Below, one piece after another: positions 23,401-34,219 of a stretch of 64,000 nt of DNA. A program made the position numbers and the translations under genes. The notes beneath the pieces were generated by a model. It did no database searches. It saw only the letters and a list, made by a program, of their open reading frames with translations, and was not told the origin of the DNA. Source of the DNA: Megamerina dolium (lineage: Eukaryota > Arthropoda > Insecta > Diptera > Megamerinidae); assembly GCA_963854835.1 (NCBI GenBank), contig OY978526.1:63899765-63963764 (forward strand), read 5' to 3'. Numbering within the stretch: position 1 is the stretch's first letter; each line of letters opens with the position of its first letter.

Positions 23401-26400
23401 CAGCCACGGTCAACATTTACATAAGATCATCTTTAAATTGAATTATATAGATTGTTCTATCGACTCAAATAAAGATTTCATAAATTTTTCTAAATTTTAT
23501 GTGTTTTGCTTTCAAATCAAATCCAAAGGCTCTTAAAAAATCACCCTGTATATGATCTAATAAATAAAAAAAAAAAAAATAATGTATATGATCTACCTCC
23601 ATTAATTTTCTGTGGCAATATTTCACCAAATGTACGTATGGAAAGAGTTCCATTCTTACAAAACTGATGTTGTTAAATTATAAAATATAAAATCAAAAGT
23701 GTTTTCTTAAAAATTAATGTTTTACCTCTTTCAACTTCAGCATTTATATTAATCGTACGTAATCTTAATTCTTCATTTTCATAGATCATGCCACGTGATG
23801 ACTTGCGATCCAATCTATAAGAAATGTATGAAAATATTTATTAATAAATTTTATAAAAGATTTCAATATCTGTAACTCTATGTTGAATAATTACTGCTAA
23901 TATAATACAATATTATGACTATTAAAATCTCAAAAATAGCAATTTGCCTTTTATGCTTAAATTGATTCCAATGTCCACCGGTAACAAGTAGCATTTTAAT
24001 TCTACTTCTATATTTAATTGAAAAAAATGTACTCTATTAAAGTGCAATTTCTCCTGTTTCACTGTCATTCACTGTCAAAAATTGATCTTTATTTTTCTAA
24101 TTTCACTTTGTAATTAATAATCCAATTCCTGTCAATTCTGTAAGTGTACTAAATGAACTAGCATAAATGATACAAAAGATTAGTTCATCTATTATTGGTG
24201 TTTATGTTAGGCCTATGTTTTTAGTCATAGTCGAAAAAGAGCAACGCAACGCAAAACAAAATAAATAAATAAATAAGAACTAGCCTAAAGGAAAAACATA
24301 AATACAGAAAAACATAAATAAATTGTGAAAAGTAAATAGAAACAACTATACTACACACTTATTAACAAACACAATACAAACAATTTCGATTTAGAGAAAT
24401 TCATATATATATTCGAAAAAATTAATCATGGTCACTCATGGAATTTCTATGTAGAAATTTTTTATTTCGTCTTAATCTAAACTGATAATGTCAACAACAA
24501 AATATATTCGAAATTGAAAATATCCAAATTAAATAATGTCTTTTAGTCATTTATTGCTTTTATTTTCGAAATACTATATATTTCAGTTGTTCTGTATTTG
24601 AATGTATTTCACGTAGAGATATACACTATGTATGTATCAAGAGTTGAGAACATGTAAAAAGCTAAATGTTGCTATATAAGCTGCTTTTCCAGACACATAA
24701 GCGACATTTAACATAAGAGATCTTAAGGTTGAATTAATAATAATCTTGAATGTTCAATAAAATAATTCTGTGGTAATTAAAGCTTTTTTCAGAAGCTTTT
24801 TCATGGCAAATTGTTACTGTCGGAAGAATTGCCAATTGCTTGCCGACAGGTGGATACCGTTCGAAAGAAAAATCTTTTCGATATTAAATTTGTTATGCAT
24901 CAGCCGGGTATTGAACCACGATCTACAGATCAGAAGGCCAACACACTAACCACTGAGCTACGGTACACAGCTACGATATATGTATTGTATTATAATTGCA
25001 GCAATTTTTTCTACACTCTAAAATATTTATGAAAAACTATTAAATCAAATGAAATTAAATTATTTTAGTTATTGATTTCTCAGAGTTCCAATGACTTTTT
25101 TTGTTCGTAGATATGTATTCGTATAATCAAGTTCATATGGAAAACTTTCTAATATTTTAAGAAAACATATTTACATATTTTTATTCATTGTGAAAAAAAT
25201 CACAAGAATTTAACGTATTTCAGTTTTATGAATCACCAAAACTAAAGTCCACACAGGTGTTCCTACACTTAGTATCTATGTATATAGTATGTACTATTTA
25301 TAAAATACAACTAACATGAATGTACAAATAAATATTTGTTTTATGTGCTAATCACTTAAACGGAAAACATATTTAAAAGGATTAAAAAGCAATTTCACAT
25401 TTAAAAAAAACATTTGACAAATAACTTTGCGACATACATAAAATAGAAAATAATTAATATTTTTTAACAAATTGCACGAAAATTTTAAATAGGTATTTAT
25501 TTATAATATCAGCTTGAGAAATTATAGATATAACAAGAAATAGAAACATTTCAAATGTGATGAAAGCTACCCTGTGCTGAATTTGAGATATCATTCGGTA
25601 ATGAGCGATTTTTAACATTTTTTATGCAAGTTAAACTTGATCGAAAATAATTGTTATTAGTTAACAGAGATTTATTATTTATTTTTTTCGGAATTAATTT
25701 TCATGGAATATGTATTGCCATTTATTTGCTAACAGCTAGGGGTCTCCGACAGATAGAAAGAACTTTTTGCAGTTCTAAAAAAATTGTATTAGATTGGTAG
25801 GGTACTCATACGTAGCCAAATAATTTACTACCGGCGTTTCTAAGAAACTCATACGCATAGTTAAAATTCCATAAATGAGAAATATATCAAAACAAATGTG
25901 GTGAACAGTTTTAAAAATAACTAGTTTATAACTAGTCTATAAAATTTGAAGTAAAAATGGTATTATTAATAGAAATGTATAAAATTAAAGAAAAAATATT
26001 AACAGCATTGTTGTTGTTAAGAATGTCATGAGGTTTGAGGTAGACAATTCCTGTGTACATGGAACAAACTTTTGAGAACAAATACAATTTTCAAAGTTTC
26101 AACGTGCGATGCTTGGGATAATAATGCAGATTTTATATTTGAACTATATATGTTAGATTTATTAACCAAATGATTTTAGATTTTGTGCATGGTATCATTC
26201 TGATGAAAAAAATTCAATTTTGAAAGTTTCAGAATTAGACATTGATAAATCGTGGTAACTTCTACTACTTTGCTTTTTTGTAAGCGGAATGACTACAAAT
26301 TTGGTGTGTCAATTATTTGGTTAAAACAATAAGATTTTCCGAAATTTCACAATGATACATTAAAATCTAATGGTGCCTTCCATGTAGATTTGTCTGCATT

Positions 26401-28799
26401 GCAAAGAAAACATCAAAATTTTGTATGGGAACTATGTCAGGCTGCAATAAAAGCCTGCATGCATCGACATTTAACTCTAGGTTAGTATGGGAGACAGCTA
26501 ATCTTCTCCAAAAACTATCAATCAGGAATCAAGAGATAATACATTGGATTCCAGCACACTGTGGCTACGATGGTAATGACGGTGCAGACAGATTGGCAAG
26601 GAAAGGAATTGAAAAGCGACCATTTGGACCCGAATCAATCTTAGGTATCAGCAAAGCTCATTGCAGAAATTTCATTAAGCAAGAATACATGACCAAAGCA
26701 AATGCAAGATGTTCAAAAACTATTGGTTTAGAATGTACCAAAGCTTTCTTTCAGCACTACTCAACCAAAAACTCAAGAGGTTTGAGCAGAGCAGAATTAA
26801 AACTTATGACAGGTATAATTACTGGACACTGTCTATTAAGCAAACATAAAACCCGTCTGAAATTGACAGACAGTGAAATATGTACATTCTGTATGGAAGA
26901 TGATGAGACAACCATACACCTAATCACAGAATGTTCAGCCCTTGTCCATGTGAGGCAATCTATCTGTCTGAACTTGAACTCACAAGAATCAAAACGTTCT
27001 TTGAGAAACTAGGAGGATATAATCTCTTCCAGTATTAAACTCGGGTATGGCACAATAGTTCGAAATGGATGCAGTGCCATAGACAGCAAGTATCTAGCTC
27101 TCACCAATCTCATTTAATCTAAGCTTATCTATTAAGGAAATGATTTAAAATCCTTTAAGATATAGTAATATGATGAAATAATAGGATGTAAGGGTTGGGA
27201 ATATTTCCCTCTTATAACGCAACCCCTGAGGTATATTATACTGATGAAGAAGCAACATTTCCAAAATTTCAAAACAATTCGCAATATCGTCGATTTTTGT
27301 TGATAATAACAAAAAAATGGTAAAGGACTTTAAGATCGGATCGACTTCAAATTTGACGTGGAGTATTATTTTGTTGGTAAAATAAGATTTACTAAATTTC
27401 AAATTATTGGAGTGATTTATATTCAAAAATATGAACATTTTGTATGAGAACTATAATCAATTTTCAAGGGAATGTTTTCACAAATTTTTTGTGTTGAGTA
27501 AAGCAAATTTCGAAAGTTTCAAATTGACGTAAAAATTATACATTTCTATTTCGTTTCCGTTTAAACAAATTTGTGGGATGTGGGATTAATTGTTTATGAA
27601 CAGAAGTTTTAAACAAATAATGTCACGTTTTAACATAGCTTCAAATCAGCTACTGAGAAAAACAATTTTGTTGAGAATGCTCTACTAAAGTACCTAACAA
27701 AATGGTTATTTCAATTGAATTCCTACTACCATCATAATATTTTCAACTATTGTACAAAAGTGTTGTAAAACTAAATTACCTATTAAAATATTTTGTTTTT
27801 TATTGCGTCAAGAAGATTCAAAAGAAATTCAAACACTACAATTTTGTTTGCGAACATTAACCACAGCTCTCTGGTACACGCAGGGTGATTCTTTGTCTTT
27901 ATTTTTTCTACTAAAAATCTTTACAATACATAAAATGTATGCTACATATTTATGCTATTTTTAAAGCCCTTGAAAATAATTTCATATATGTTTTATTTAG
28001 AAGAAAATATATGCATAGGTATATAAGTATTCTAATAGACGAGCTATTATGAATAGACAAGTTTGAGAAAATTATGTGCACCTATGTTAGATATCTATAC
28101 TTAAGTACATATAACTTTTTTAGTGTCTTTTTAAGTAAATAAATTTTCCAATTGTAGGTACTTTATGATCTTATTTTTATTCATTCAAAATTTTTATTGC
28201 AAACATTCCTTCGCTTGAGCGACTTTTTAATAACTATAGACACGTAAACAATCAAGACATTAAGTCATTAAATATAATATCGATTATATAAAAAAATTAT
28301 GGATTTTATTTTCCAAAAGAAATTCTAGTTTTATTCACTTCATAAAATTGTATAGAATTTATATGAGAGTGGGCATTATAATGGAAATATGAATTTTTTT
28401 TTAGAAATGATCTCAAAATGAACTTTCAATGAAATATCGTAGGTACTTCATAAATAGCATATTTTGGAATTTTGTTTTGAGCAAATTTTGAAAACATATT
28501 TTCGCGTTTTTAGAAAAAAGAGACCATAAATATTATTTCGTTAAAGGTATTAACGAACTATTCATCTAATTTCGTTGATTATGAACTCGTTTCTCACATC
28601 GTTGCAAGCAAATATATGGTACATTAAAATATTAATTTATTTCAATATTCACTACTCAATGCAACACATACGCTGGACCTTTTTCGCCACGTTGTTTGCT
28701 ACTTCGTCGATCAGCACGTTCTGAATTTCCATATTTTTGAGTTTTACGTTCAGTACGTTCCAAATATCCACCACGTTGTTGATTTTTAGAACTTTTCAT
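16566..28799 (-). CDS. Unrecognised coiled-coil, low-complexity protein (7 coding exons)
   Basis: Joining 28799-28672, 23814-23726, 20787-20558, 20475-19986, 19927-18555, 18272-17460 and 17402-16566 gives 3960 coding bases, 1319 residues and a stop, with every GT-AG junction in phase. Residues 1-43 are basic. Residues 44-110 are charged and helical, with a coiled coil (IKRLRRENEHLRREIWTLRD). Around 150-175 lies an acidic Cys-rich stretch (DSDSCETCKDAGDD). The remainder is Ser/Pro/Gln/His-rich, with Pro motifs (RRPSLPPPPPT), basic phosphosite-like motifs (SRKASQDS, CSRRHSDGT) and a helical patch (NLEAILNDIETISEDIL, about 775-791). No enzyme domain, signal peptide or membrane segment is visible. 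A scaffold or adaptor is my inference from composition only. Confidence 0.82.
17460..18272 (-). CDS. Host gene coding exon 6
   Basis: Exactly 813 bp (271 codons, phase 0 at both ends), from acceptor TTTCCTCAG to donor GAG/GTGAGA. It opens with TDSVNLEAILNDIETISEDI, a predicted amphipathic helix, followed by KKPYRSEMNLFLSYDG, then Pro/Ser-rich sequence (PPTRLYSPQLSIR, PSTPPSPQQQ) and SHLYAALANAAAKRAQFRAA. A 282 bp intron precedes it and a 57 bp intron (17403-17459) follows. Confidence 0.88.
18555..19927 (-). CDS. Host gene coding exon 5
   Basis: A 1373 bp exon encoding a Pro/Ser/Thr/Gln/His-rich region, after a 58 bp intron (19928-19985). Motifs include PPVVPPPSIPTPP, a Gln/His tract (QHYRHHHQHQQGQQ), an acidic patch (VVDDNDDYNDD) and RRPSLPPPPPTICITRDCQI. 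The donor CAG/GTGAGC at 18554 is near-consensus. Reading through it gives a 30-codon tail ending at 18465, which could be an intron-retained isoform but is more likely intron. Confidence 0.87.
19986..20475 (-). CDS. Host gene coding exon 4
   Basis: A 490 bp exon from acceptor TTTCTCAG to donor ATTG/GTATGT. It encodes an acidic, Cys-rich start (DSDSCETCKDAGDDRCSDDD), an Asn/Ser/Gln run, then a less repetitive segment (VSEETMSNIEAAASQADQQH, RPMTPIEMLANELHDLQSVV) that looks conserved. It is separated from exon 3 by an 82 bp intron (20476-20557). Confidence 0.88.
20558..20787 (-). CDS. Host gene coding exon 3 (coiled coil)
   Basis: A 230 bp exon from acceptor TTTACAG to a strong donor GAT/GTGAGT. 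It encodes QSDIKRLRRENEHLRREIWT, then LRDECDRLNKRVKAKLSDYE, a Leu/Arg/Glu heptad pattern of a parallel coiled coil, followed by a Gly/Ser/Cys-rich tail. It enters in phase 1 and ends in phase 0. The phase-1 entry also fits the two candidate alternative first exons. Confidence 0.9.
21061..21480 (+). repeat. Ancient dispersed repeat, several units
   Basis: Two to three diverged copies of a unit of about 180 bp, with the words AAAGTGTGAAAATATACATG and GGTAGGTGTGATTTTCATC. Related words recur near 47780 (minus), 52965 (minus) and 63060-63420 (plus). Confidence 0.5.
23009..23548 (+). mobile_element. rosa-type mariner deletion derivative
   Basis: 540 bp flanked by TA (23007-23008, 23549-23550), with short imperfect inverted ends (CAGGATAATTTGTT; right-end complement CAGGGTGATTTTTT). 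Internal sequence starts MNRLTNEQRLQMIEFNYQNS at 23090 and is truncated after HRAL. It resumes at VFSDEAHFWLNG and then decays with stops. It lies in intron 2 of the host gene. Confidence 0.82.
23726..23814 (-). CDS. Host gene coding exon 2
   Basis: An 89 bp exon between acceptor CTTATAG and donor G/GTAAAAC, encoding LDRKSSRGMIYENEELRLRT and then ININAEVER. It enters with one base and leaves in phase 1, matching both neighbours. Too short for ordinary open-frame detection; supported by phase, splice sites and continuity of the charged helix into exon 3. Confidence 0.85.
24785..24966 (-). mobile_element. Truncated SINE, minus strand
   Basis: The tRNA-like head and the first half of the body are present (A-box complement near 24950, then body to AGAAGCTTTTTCATGGC). 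The 3' half and tail are missing, which is the opposite of usual SINE truncation. No clear target duplication. Confidence 0.8.
26425..27120 (+). pseudogene. Non-LTR retrotransposon RNase H / C-terminal fragment
   Basis: A 195-residue open frame with the RNase H signature IHWIPAHCGYDGNDGADRLA followed by RKG. Next comes the region after RNase H (LSRAELKLMTGIITGHCLL) and a Cys/His cluster (CTFCMEDDETTIHLITEC) typical of the C-terminus of RNase H-bearing non-LTR elements. A stop at 27010 truncates it, and short homologous sequence continues to about 27120. The upstream reverse transcriptase is absent. It lies in intron 1 of the host gene, in opposite orientation. The first Met is not a true start. 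Confidence 0.87.
28672..28799 (-). CDS. Host gene coding exon 1 (proximal first exon)
   Basis: ATG at 28799, with TAA as the codon directly before it in frame, so this Met is the likely start. It encodes MKSSKNQQRGGYLERTERKT and continues basic and Arg/Lys-rich to GEKGP. The donor is C/GTATGTG at 28671. It ends in phase 2, which matches the single base that starts exon 2. Confidence 0.82.
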
Positions 28800-31096
28800 T
28801 TATTTTTAATATTAATGAAATTGTAGATAGTAGATGTAAGAATTTTAGATAATTTTTTGAAACACACAACAGCTTGCAAGAAACTTCATCTTCCACTTGA
28901 AAGATATCTCACTTTAAGAATTATAACACAATATTTTTATATTTTCACTTTAAATTTAAATATATTTTCCAATGAAATTTTCAATTCACAACATTTTTCT
29001 TGTATTTTTCATCTTTAAGAAAATATTATCTTATATATTGTTATATTGTTATGACATCGCAAATCGATTGAATGAAATACAGCAATGAAATAACACGACA
29101 TGTAGTATAAGAAAAATTTCGCCCATCTGACAATACTATGTATATTTTTTGTACATACGATTGGTGTATGCGAACGAACGAACAATAACTGACAGTTGTG
29201 CGAGATCAGTTTTGGCCAAATACAAATTATATATGAAGACATATGTATATATAAAATCGTATGTAAATTATAGAGCCAACTCATACAAAATTCACACACA
29301 ACAACAACAACAACAAACAACTGGCAGACCATTAGCAACATCATTGGCAACAATATAAAAATCATATGTGTATGGCATAGAAAATACCGTCAGTCATATT
29401 ACTTTTCATTTTCATAATAGAATAAAATAGAGAAATGTCGAAAATTTGAAAATGAAAACCGCCAAAAAGGTATTCACACACACACACACACATACACTCA
29501 CATAAACACAGTGAACACATGTCTCAAGAAAAGTACACACAAATCAACATCATTGAAATTTGACTTAATGTTTAGCGGGTGGCGAGAAAAATATAACAAA
29601 ACATTTTTATTGCATTTTTTTCTCTGTGTGTGCAAATTTTGTATAAATTTTTAGCGTCAGTCATTAAATATAATCACGTATGAATTGATGGTTTGTTGTT
29701 TTTTTTTTTTTTGTACTGTCGTGCAGGGATTCCAAAGTGTGTGGGATGGTATATTCATAGTTATAAGAAAAATATATGGCGATTGAGTTTGATTTTGACT
29801 TTTAATTGCAAATTATAAATTTCCAAATAAATTGAATTTTTTTGCTTTCACTTTTGTTTCCAATCCTCATTCAAATTCATTCATCAAATCGAGTAGGTAT
29901 AATAAATTTTGAAAATCCAAAGAATTTTCCAGAAATCTATAATACCTTTATAGTTCTCCTCAATAATAACAATAATAATTATTATTAAATAATTATTATT
30001 GTTATTATCCCCAACAATAATAATTATTATTAAATCTTTCTTGAGCTCACTTCTATCTTTTATCTATGTATTACTATGAATAGATTTGACCAAAGTGTGA
30101 TTGAAAACGTACAAAAAAGTTAATTTAGTTTAGGTTATGTTCGTAATGCTAGAGCGAGCAAACACTATTTCTAATACCCAATTAATTTATAATTTTATTT
30201 TATCTTAGGTTAAGGTAGCCACATTTCATTGTGATAACCAAGTGTAAGCATCGAGCGAAGCGAAGAATATCACTTCTTTTTCACTGAGCAATTTTGAAGA
30301 CATTTTTTTTTTGTGCCCAAGTTAGTTATTCTGCGGAGATCATTCGTGAAACAGTCGTGTTACCGCTTTCTCTACGTATGCCTTGCTCAGCAAAACTCAA
30401 CTTAGCCTAGGCAGAAGCATATGGTGCGTCGTAATCGGCACAATAACGCTGTGCTAATTTCACAACCCATCAAGCAGGGTACTCGGTGTGAAAACTGGCG
30501 AGAAAACATTGGTGCTGAGTATTTTTCTAAGCTAGTTGTAGAGGTCAAACTGCATTCGAAACATTGGTATTTGAAGCATTTTTTCGAATTATATTACACA
30601 CATTATTAAATTCAAACTAGATTCGGAATTGAAAGGCTTAGGCTAAAATTAAGAAAAATATAAACATTTTGCGAAAAAATTATGAAAAATAATTATAACA
30701 TTTTCTATTTGTGTGTGTGACAGAGGTGCCGTTGGGCTCATACCTTGATTGAGTTGTACCGATGTGTTTTCAATTACCGACTGTTTCTTGCTTTTTTAAC
30801 AAAATTAAAGTTATTTTTAATTAATAGTTTTTAAATAATAAAATAATAAATAATAATAATTAATAATCTACTTGTCGATGTTTTCGGGGTTGTTGATGTT
30901 TTCGGTTAACGTAATTTTTCCTCATCATCTTTTGATACTCGATGACAAATCTTGCTGTTGTTGTCGCTGTTGCTGTTGATTTTCTTCCATTTGTTCTGAT
31001 GGTTAATTGTTGTTGTTATTGTTACGGTTGATGTGATGATGGTGGTGCTGCTACTTGCTGTTGCTGTTGTATTTGCATCAGCACACCTTTTCTCAC
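28800..31096. other. Non-coding DNA upstream of the proximal first exon
   Basis: It should contain the promoter and 5' UTR of the transcript starting at ATG 28799, but I cannot place a TATA box or initiator with confidence. It includes a (CA)n run at 29474-29491 and an AT-rich AATAATAATTATTATT inverted pair near 29963-30035. Confidence 0.45.
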
Positions 31097-31136
31097 CTTC
31101 TAAGTTGTTAAGCCTTTCGTTGGTGGCCAATACCAT
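31097..31136 (-). CDS. Possible alternative first coding exon
   Basis: The ATG at 31136, with an in-frame TGA two codons upstream, encodes MVLATNERLNNLE plus one base, then a strong donor AAG/GTGAGA. The phase-1 ending would join exon 3 (20787) to give a Gly codon. It is very short, so chance is possible. The neighbouring CAA/CAG-rich DNA (30905-31030) looks like 5' UTR or low-complexity sequence. Confidence 0.3.
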
Positions 31137-31256
31137 TATTCAAAATATATATTTAAATCAAATTTCAATTTACTCAATTAATTTCGTTGTCGGAAGAAAT
31201 TCCGTATTGAGACGTTAGAGACTGATTGCTTCTTATGTACATCACTTTGTACAAAG

Positions 31257-32850
31257 AAAAAATCTCCTTACAGTCGGCTGGGGCCGACCAAACTATACCC
31301 TGCATATGTAGATTTATATATAAAAAGTTTACTCGAATATCCAACTTTTCTTTTATTTCCACTTTTCGAGAAACAATTTTTGTATATACTACTAATTTAC
31401 ACCCGAAATATGGTTGACTTTGACGAAGTAAAAGGATTTTAAGATAATTCCGAGGCTTAGTATGGGAGCTATATAAAAAGTGGGCGTGGCTTACCACTTT
31501 CTAGTAAATCCAATTAATTTTTCAATGTTAATCCACACCTTAAATTTGGTGTCCTACGTTGAATAGTTTCTAAGTTATGGTGGTTAACATTTTTGTTTAA
31601 TTTCCTCAACTTTTTATGGGAGCCCCAATAAGAAGTGGGCGTGGTACGCTGATTTTTCGCCAGATTATTTCCGACTACGATATTAATTTAAGTGTCAATT
31701 ATGGTTATTGTAGACATAAGATTGCCTAAGTTACAGCTGTTTCAATTTAAAATTTGTATGGGGGCTACGATAAACACTGATCGTGGTGCGCCCATTTTCT
31801 GTGAGCCTAGTTGCTCGTACAATACTAATCCATACCCTAAGTCTCGTTGTCCTAGGCTAAATGGTTTGTAAGCTATGGAGCTTAAAATTTTAGTTTAATT
31901 CACTCGACTTTGTATGGGAGACCCATGAAGGAGTGGGCGTGGCACACTGATTTTCTGCCAGGTTTTGCCGACTACGATATTAATTTAAGTGTCAATTATG
32001 GTTATTCTAGACAGAAGATTGCCGAAGTTACAGCTGTTTCAATTTAAAATTTGTATGGGGGCTACGATAAACAGTGGGCGTGGTGCGCCCATTTTCTGTG
32101 AGCCTAGTTGCTCGTACAATACTAATCCACACCTTAAATCTCGTTATTCTACGCTGAATAGTTTGCAAGTTATAACCGGTAACATTTTTTTTAATTTCCG
32201 CAACTTTGTATGGGAGACCCAAAAAGGAGTGGGCGTGGCACATTGATTTTCTGCCATATTATTTCCGACTACCATGTTAATCTAAGTGTCAATTATTCTA
32301 GACAGAAGATTGTAGAAGTTACAGCAGTTTCAATTTAAAAGAAGTACAGACACTTTGTATGGGAGCTACGCTAGAAAGTAGGCGTGGCTCACCCACTTTT
32401 GGCGAGGTTATATAGTAGTATAATATAACTCTATGTGCAAAATATTGTTGTCCCAAGTGGTATATTATGTGAGTTATAGCAAGTTAAAAATTTTGAAAAT
32501 TTCGAGGTTAGTCGCTTTGAATGCTTGGTGTGGGCGTGGTTATTGACCGATCATGCTCAATATCAATCCCCTCCGTACCCTTGGATCATAGATTACTTAT
32601 GCCAAATTTCATCGAAATAGCTCAATATTTACTCAAGTTATCGTGCGAACCAGCCAGGTGACAGACAGACGGACGGACGGACGGACGGACGGACGGACGG
32701 ACGGACGGACGGACATCGTTAAATCGAAAATTTAATCGACGCTGATCACGAATATATATCCATGTCTATATCTCCGGAGATTCCTTCAAGTGGACACAAA
32801 CATCTGACCGAAATGAATATACCATGCATATTGCATTATGCAGGGTATAA
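31257..32850 (-). mobile_element. DINE-1/mini-me-like Helentron, copy 1
   Basis: About 1.6 kb, non-coding. At the left edge a hairpin (GTCGGC-TGGG-GCCGAC) lies close to the terminus, which is where Helitron-type elements keep their 3' hairpin, so I orient it on the minus strand. Subterminal inverted repeats TATACCCTGCATA (left) and TATGCAGGGTATA (right) are perfect. The interior has three to four diverged units of about 300 bp, each carrying GTGGGCGTGG, and a (GACG)n microsatellite near the right end. The GTCY-type microsatellite is a hallmark of dipteran mini-me/DINE-1 elements. Confidence 0.75.
32667..32715. repeat. (GACG)n microsatellite in Helentron copy 1
   Basis: About twelve GACG/GGAC units. 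Equivalent tracts lie at about 36783-36832 (copy 2) and 41159-41188 (copy 3, shorter). Confidence 0.9.
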
Positions 32851-34045
32851 AAAAAGAAGAACAAGAACAAACGAACCGACTGCTGACTGATCAAGTCAGA
32901 GTTGCATTCGCCTTCTATTAAGGTGGCACCAAATCCACCACACGTAATTTTCTGGCGTAGACACTATTGTAATTAATTCAATTTAATTTTTGTTCAAATA
33001 ACTTTTTGCCTTGTATACAACATTCGGCGATACGAAATACAATTAGAAATACAATTCCTTTTTGGGATCTCAAACGTATAAATTTGATTCTCGTAATTTC
33101 GAAATTCAGAATATCTGATTCGAATATTAAATTGTTTAAATTGTTCCTCACAAAAATCTAATTTAAATGCTCATCTCATAGACTCCTCCATTTTTACAAT
33201 CAATTAAGTAGAATCGATTTAATTTAATTCAATTATACTCTTTTTCTGATTTTCCCATATTCTTTTTTTAATTCCAAATTATATAATAAGCATTATTGCC
33301 AATAATGGTTACGCTAGCAATGTGCAATCATCAATGTTATTCACAAAATACCACAGTATCATTAACAACAAGATTCAAAAAATAGGAATAAAAAAAACCA
33401 TGTAAATTGTTTTAATAACTACCATGATAGTATAATTATGTATTAAGCAACAACAACAACCGCAACAACAACAACAAAAAATAAATTATAATTATAAATT
33501 AAAATAGAATACATAAATGCATGTGCTTGAATATACCAATATATACTTAAATGAAAAAGCATGTAAATCTGTTGAGGATATTGGTATCGATTTAGCAAGC
33601 ACATATTTGCAAGTGCCTAGGCATACTATATTTGAAAATAAAAGTAAAAAACCACGTGGGTACATTTGTATATAAAAAATATATCACATATAAAAAAATA
33701 TGTTGCATAAAGTATAGAGAGCATTTTAAAATGAAGGGGATGTGTATCAGATTACAAGTATTCTGCATTTATGTAAATTTTAAAGCACGCGTTCTTCTGT
33801 AATAATAATATTTAAGAATTGAGTGAATAATTGATATATTGATTGTGAATTTTAAAACAACGTCATCCTACATTAAGCCACTCAATAATAATCTTAATTA
33901 CACGCTTGTTAGCAATTGCGACTTTTTAACATAGTTTTATGTTTTACCAGTGCTCTATAATTGTTCTTTGTTCTTTTCCTAAAATTTTATATTGAAAAGC
34001 GCTAGGGGTGATAATATAAGTGCATAAGTGTATAAGTCAATAATG
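32851..34045. other. AT-rich non-coding DNA
   Basis: Nothing recognised except short CAA runs near 33451-33478. Confidence 0.4.
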
Positions 34046-34218
34046 GTATATCTCTTCTTAGCATCGCATACAAGGCCCTATCGAGCGTACTGTGTGAGAG
34101 ATTGAAGCCCATGCTCAACAACCTCGTTGGACCTTATCAGTGTGGCTTCAGATCTGGTAAATATACCACCGAACAACAGATCCTGAAGATTTCAAGCGTC
34201 GTCCAAAATTCGTTGAAA
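34046..34218 (+). pseudogene. Non-LTR reverse transcriptase fragment
   Basis: Reads ISLLSIAYKALSSVLCERLK, then PMLNNLVGPYQCGFRSGK, a conserved reverse transcriptase segment (the GF-R-G motif region). A stop follows near 34218. It closely matches the same segment in the larger relic at 39361-39480, so both come from one family. Confidence 0.82.
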
Positions 34219-34219
34219 T

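Larger units (their letters stand above)
20788..23725 (-). other. Intron 2 of the host gene
   Basis: A 2938 bp intron holding a rosa-type mariner deletion derivative (23009-23548) and an old repeat (21061-21480). Otherwise AT-rich. Confidence 0.75.
23815..28671 (-). other. Intron 1 of the host gene
   Basis: A 4857 bp intron containing a truncated SINE (24785-24966) and a non-LTR RNase H fragment (26425-27120). I see no other coding exon in it. Confidence 0.7.

Noticed and set aside
30421..30609. Short plus-strand open frame starting MVRRNRHNNAVLISQPIKQG
   Set aside because: It is less AT-rich than its surroundings and may be an old element fragment, but no family motif is visible and it is not called.
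31989..32246. Conserved open frame MSIMVILDRRLPKLQLFQFK found in three Helentron copies
   Set aside because: It is shared only because the repeat is shared. It starts inside a repeat unit, shows no domain and is not the same length in each copy.
32667..32715. CRISPR-like regular repeat
   Set aside because: It is a continuous 4-base microsatellite with no spacers, in an animal genome.
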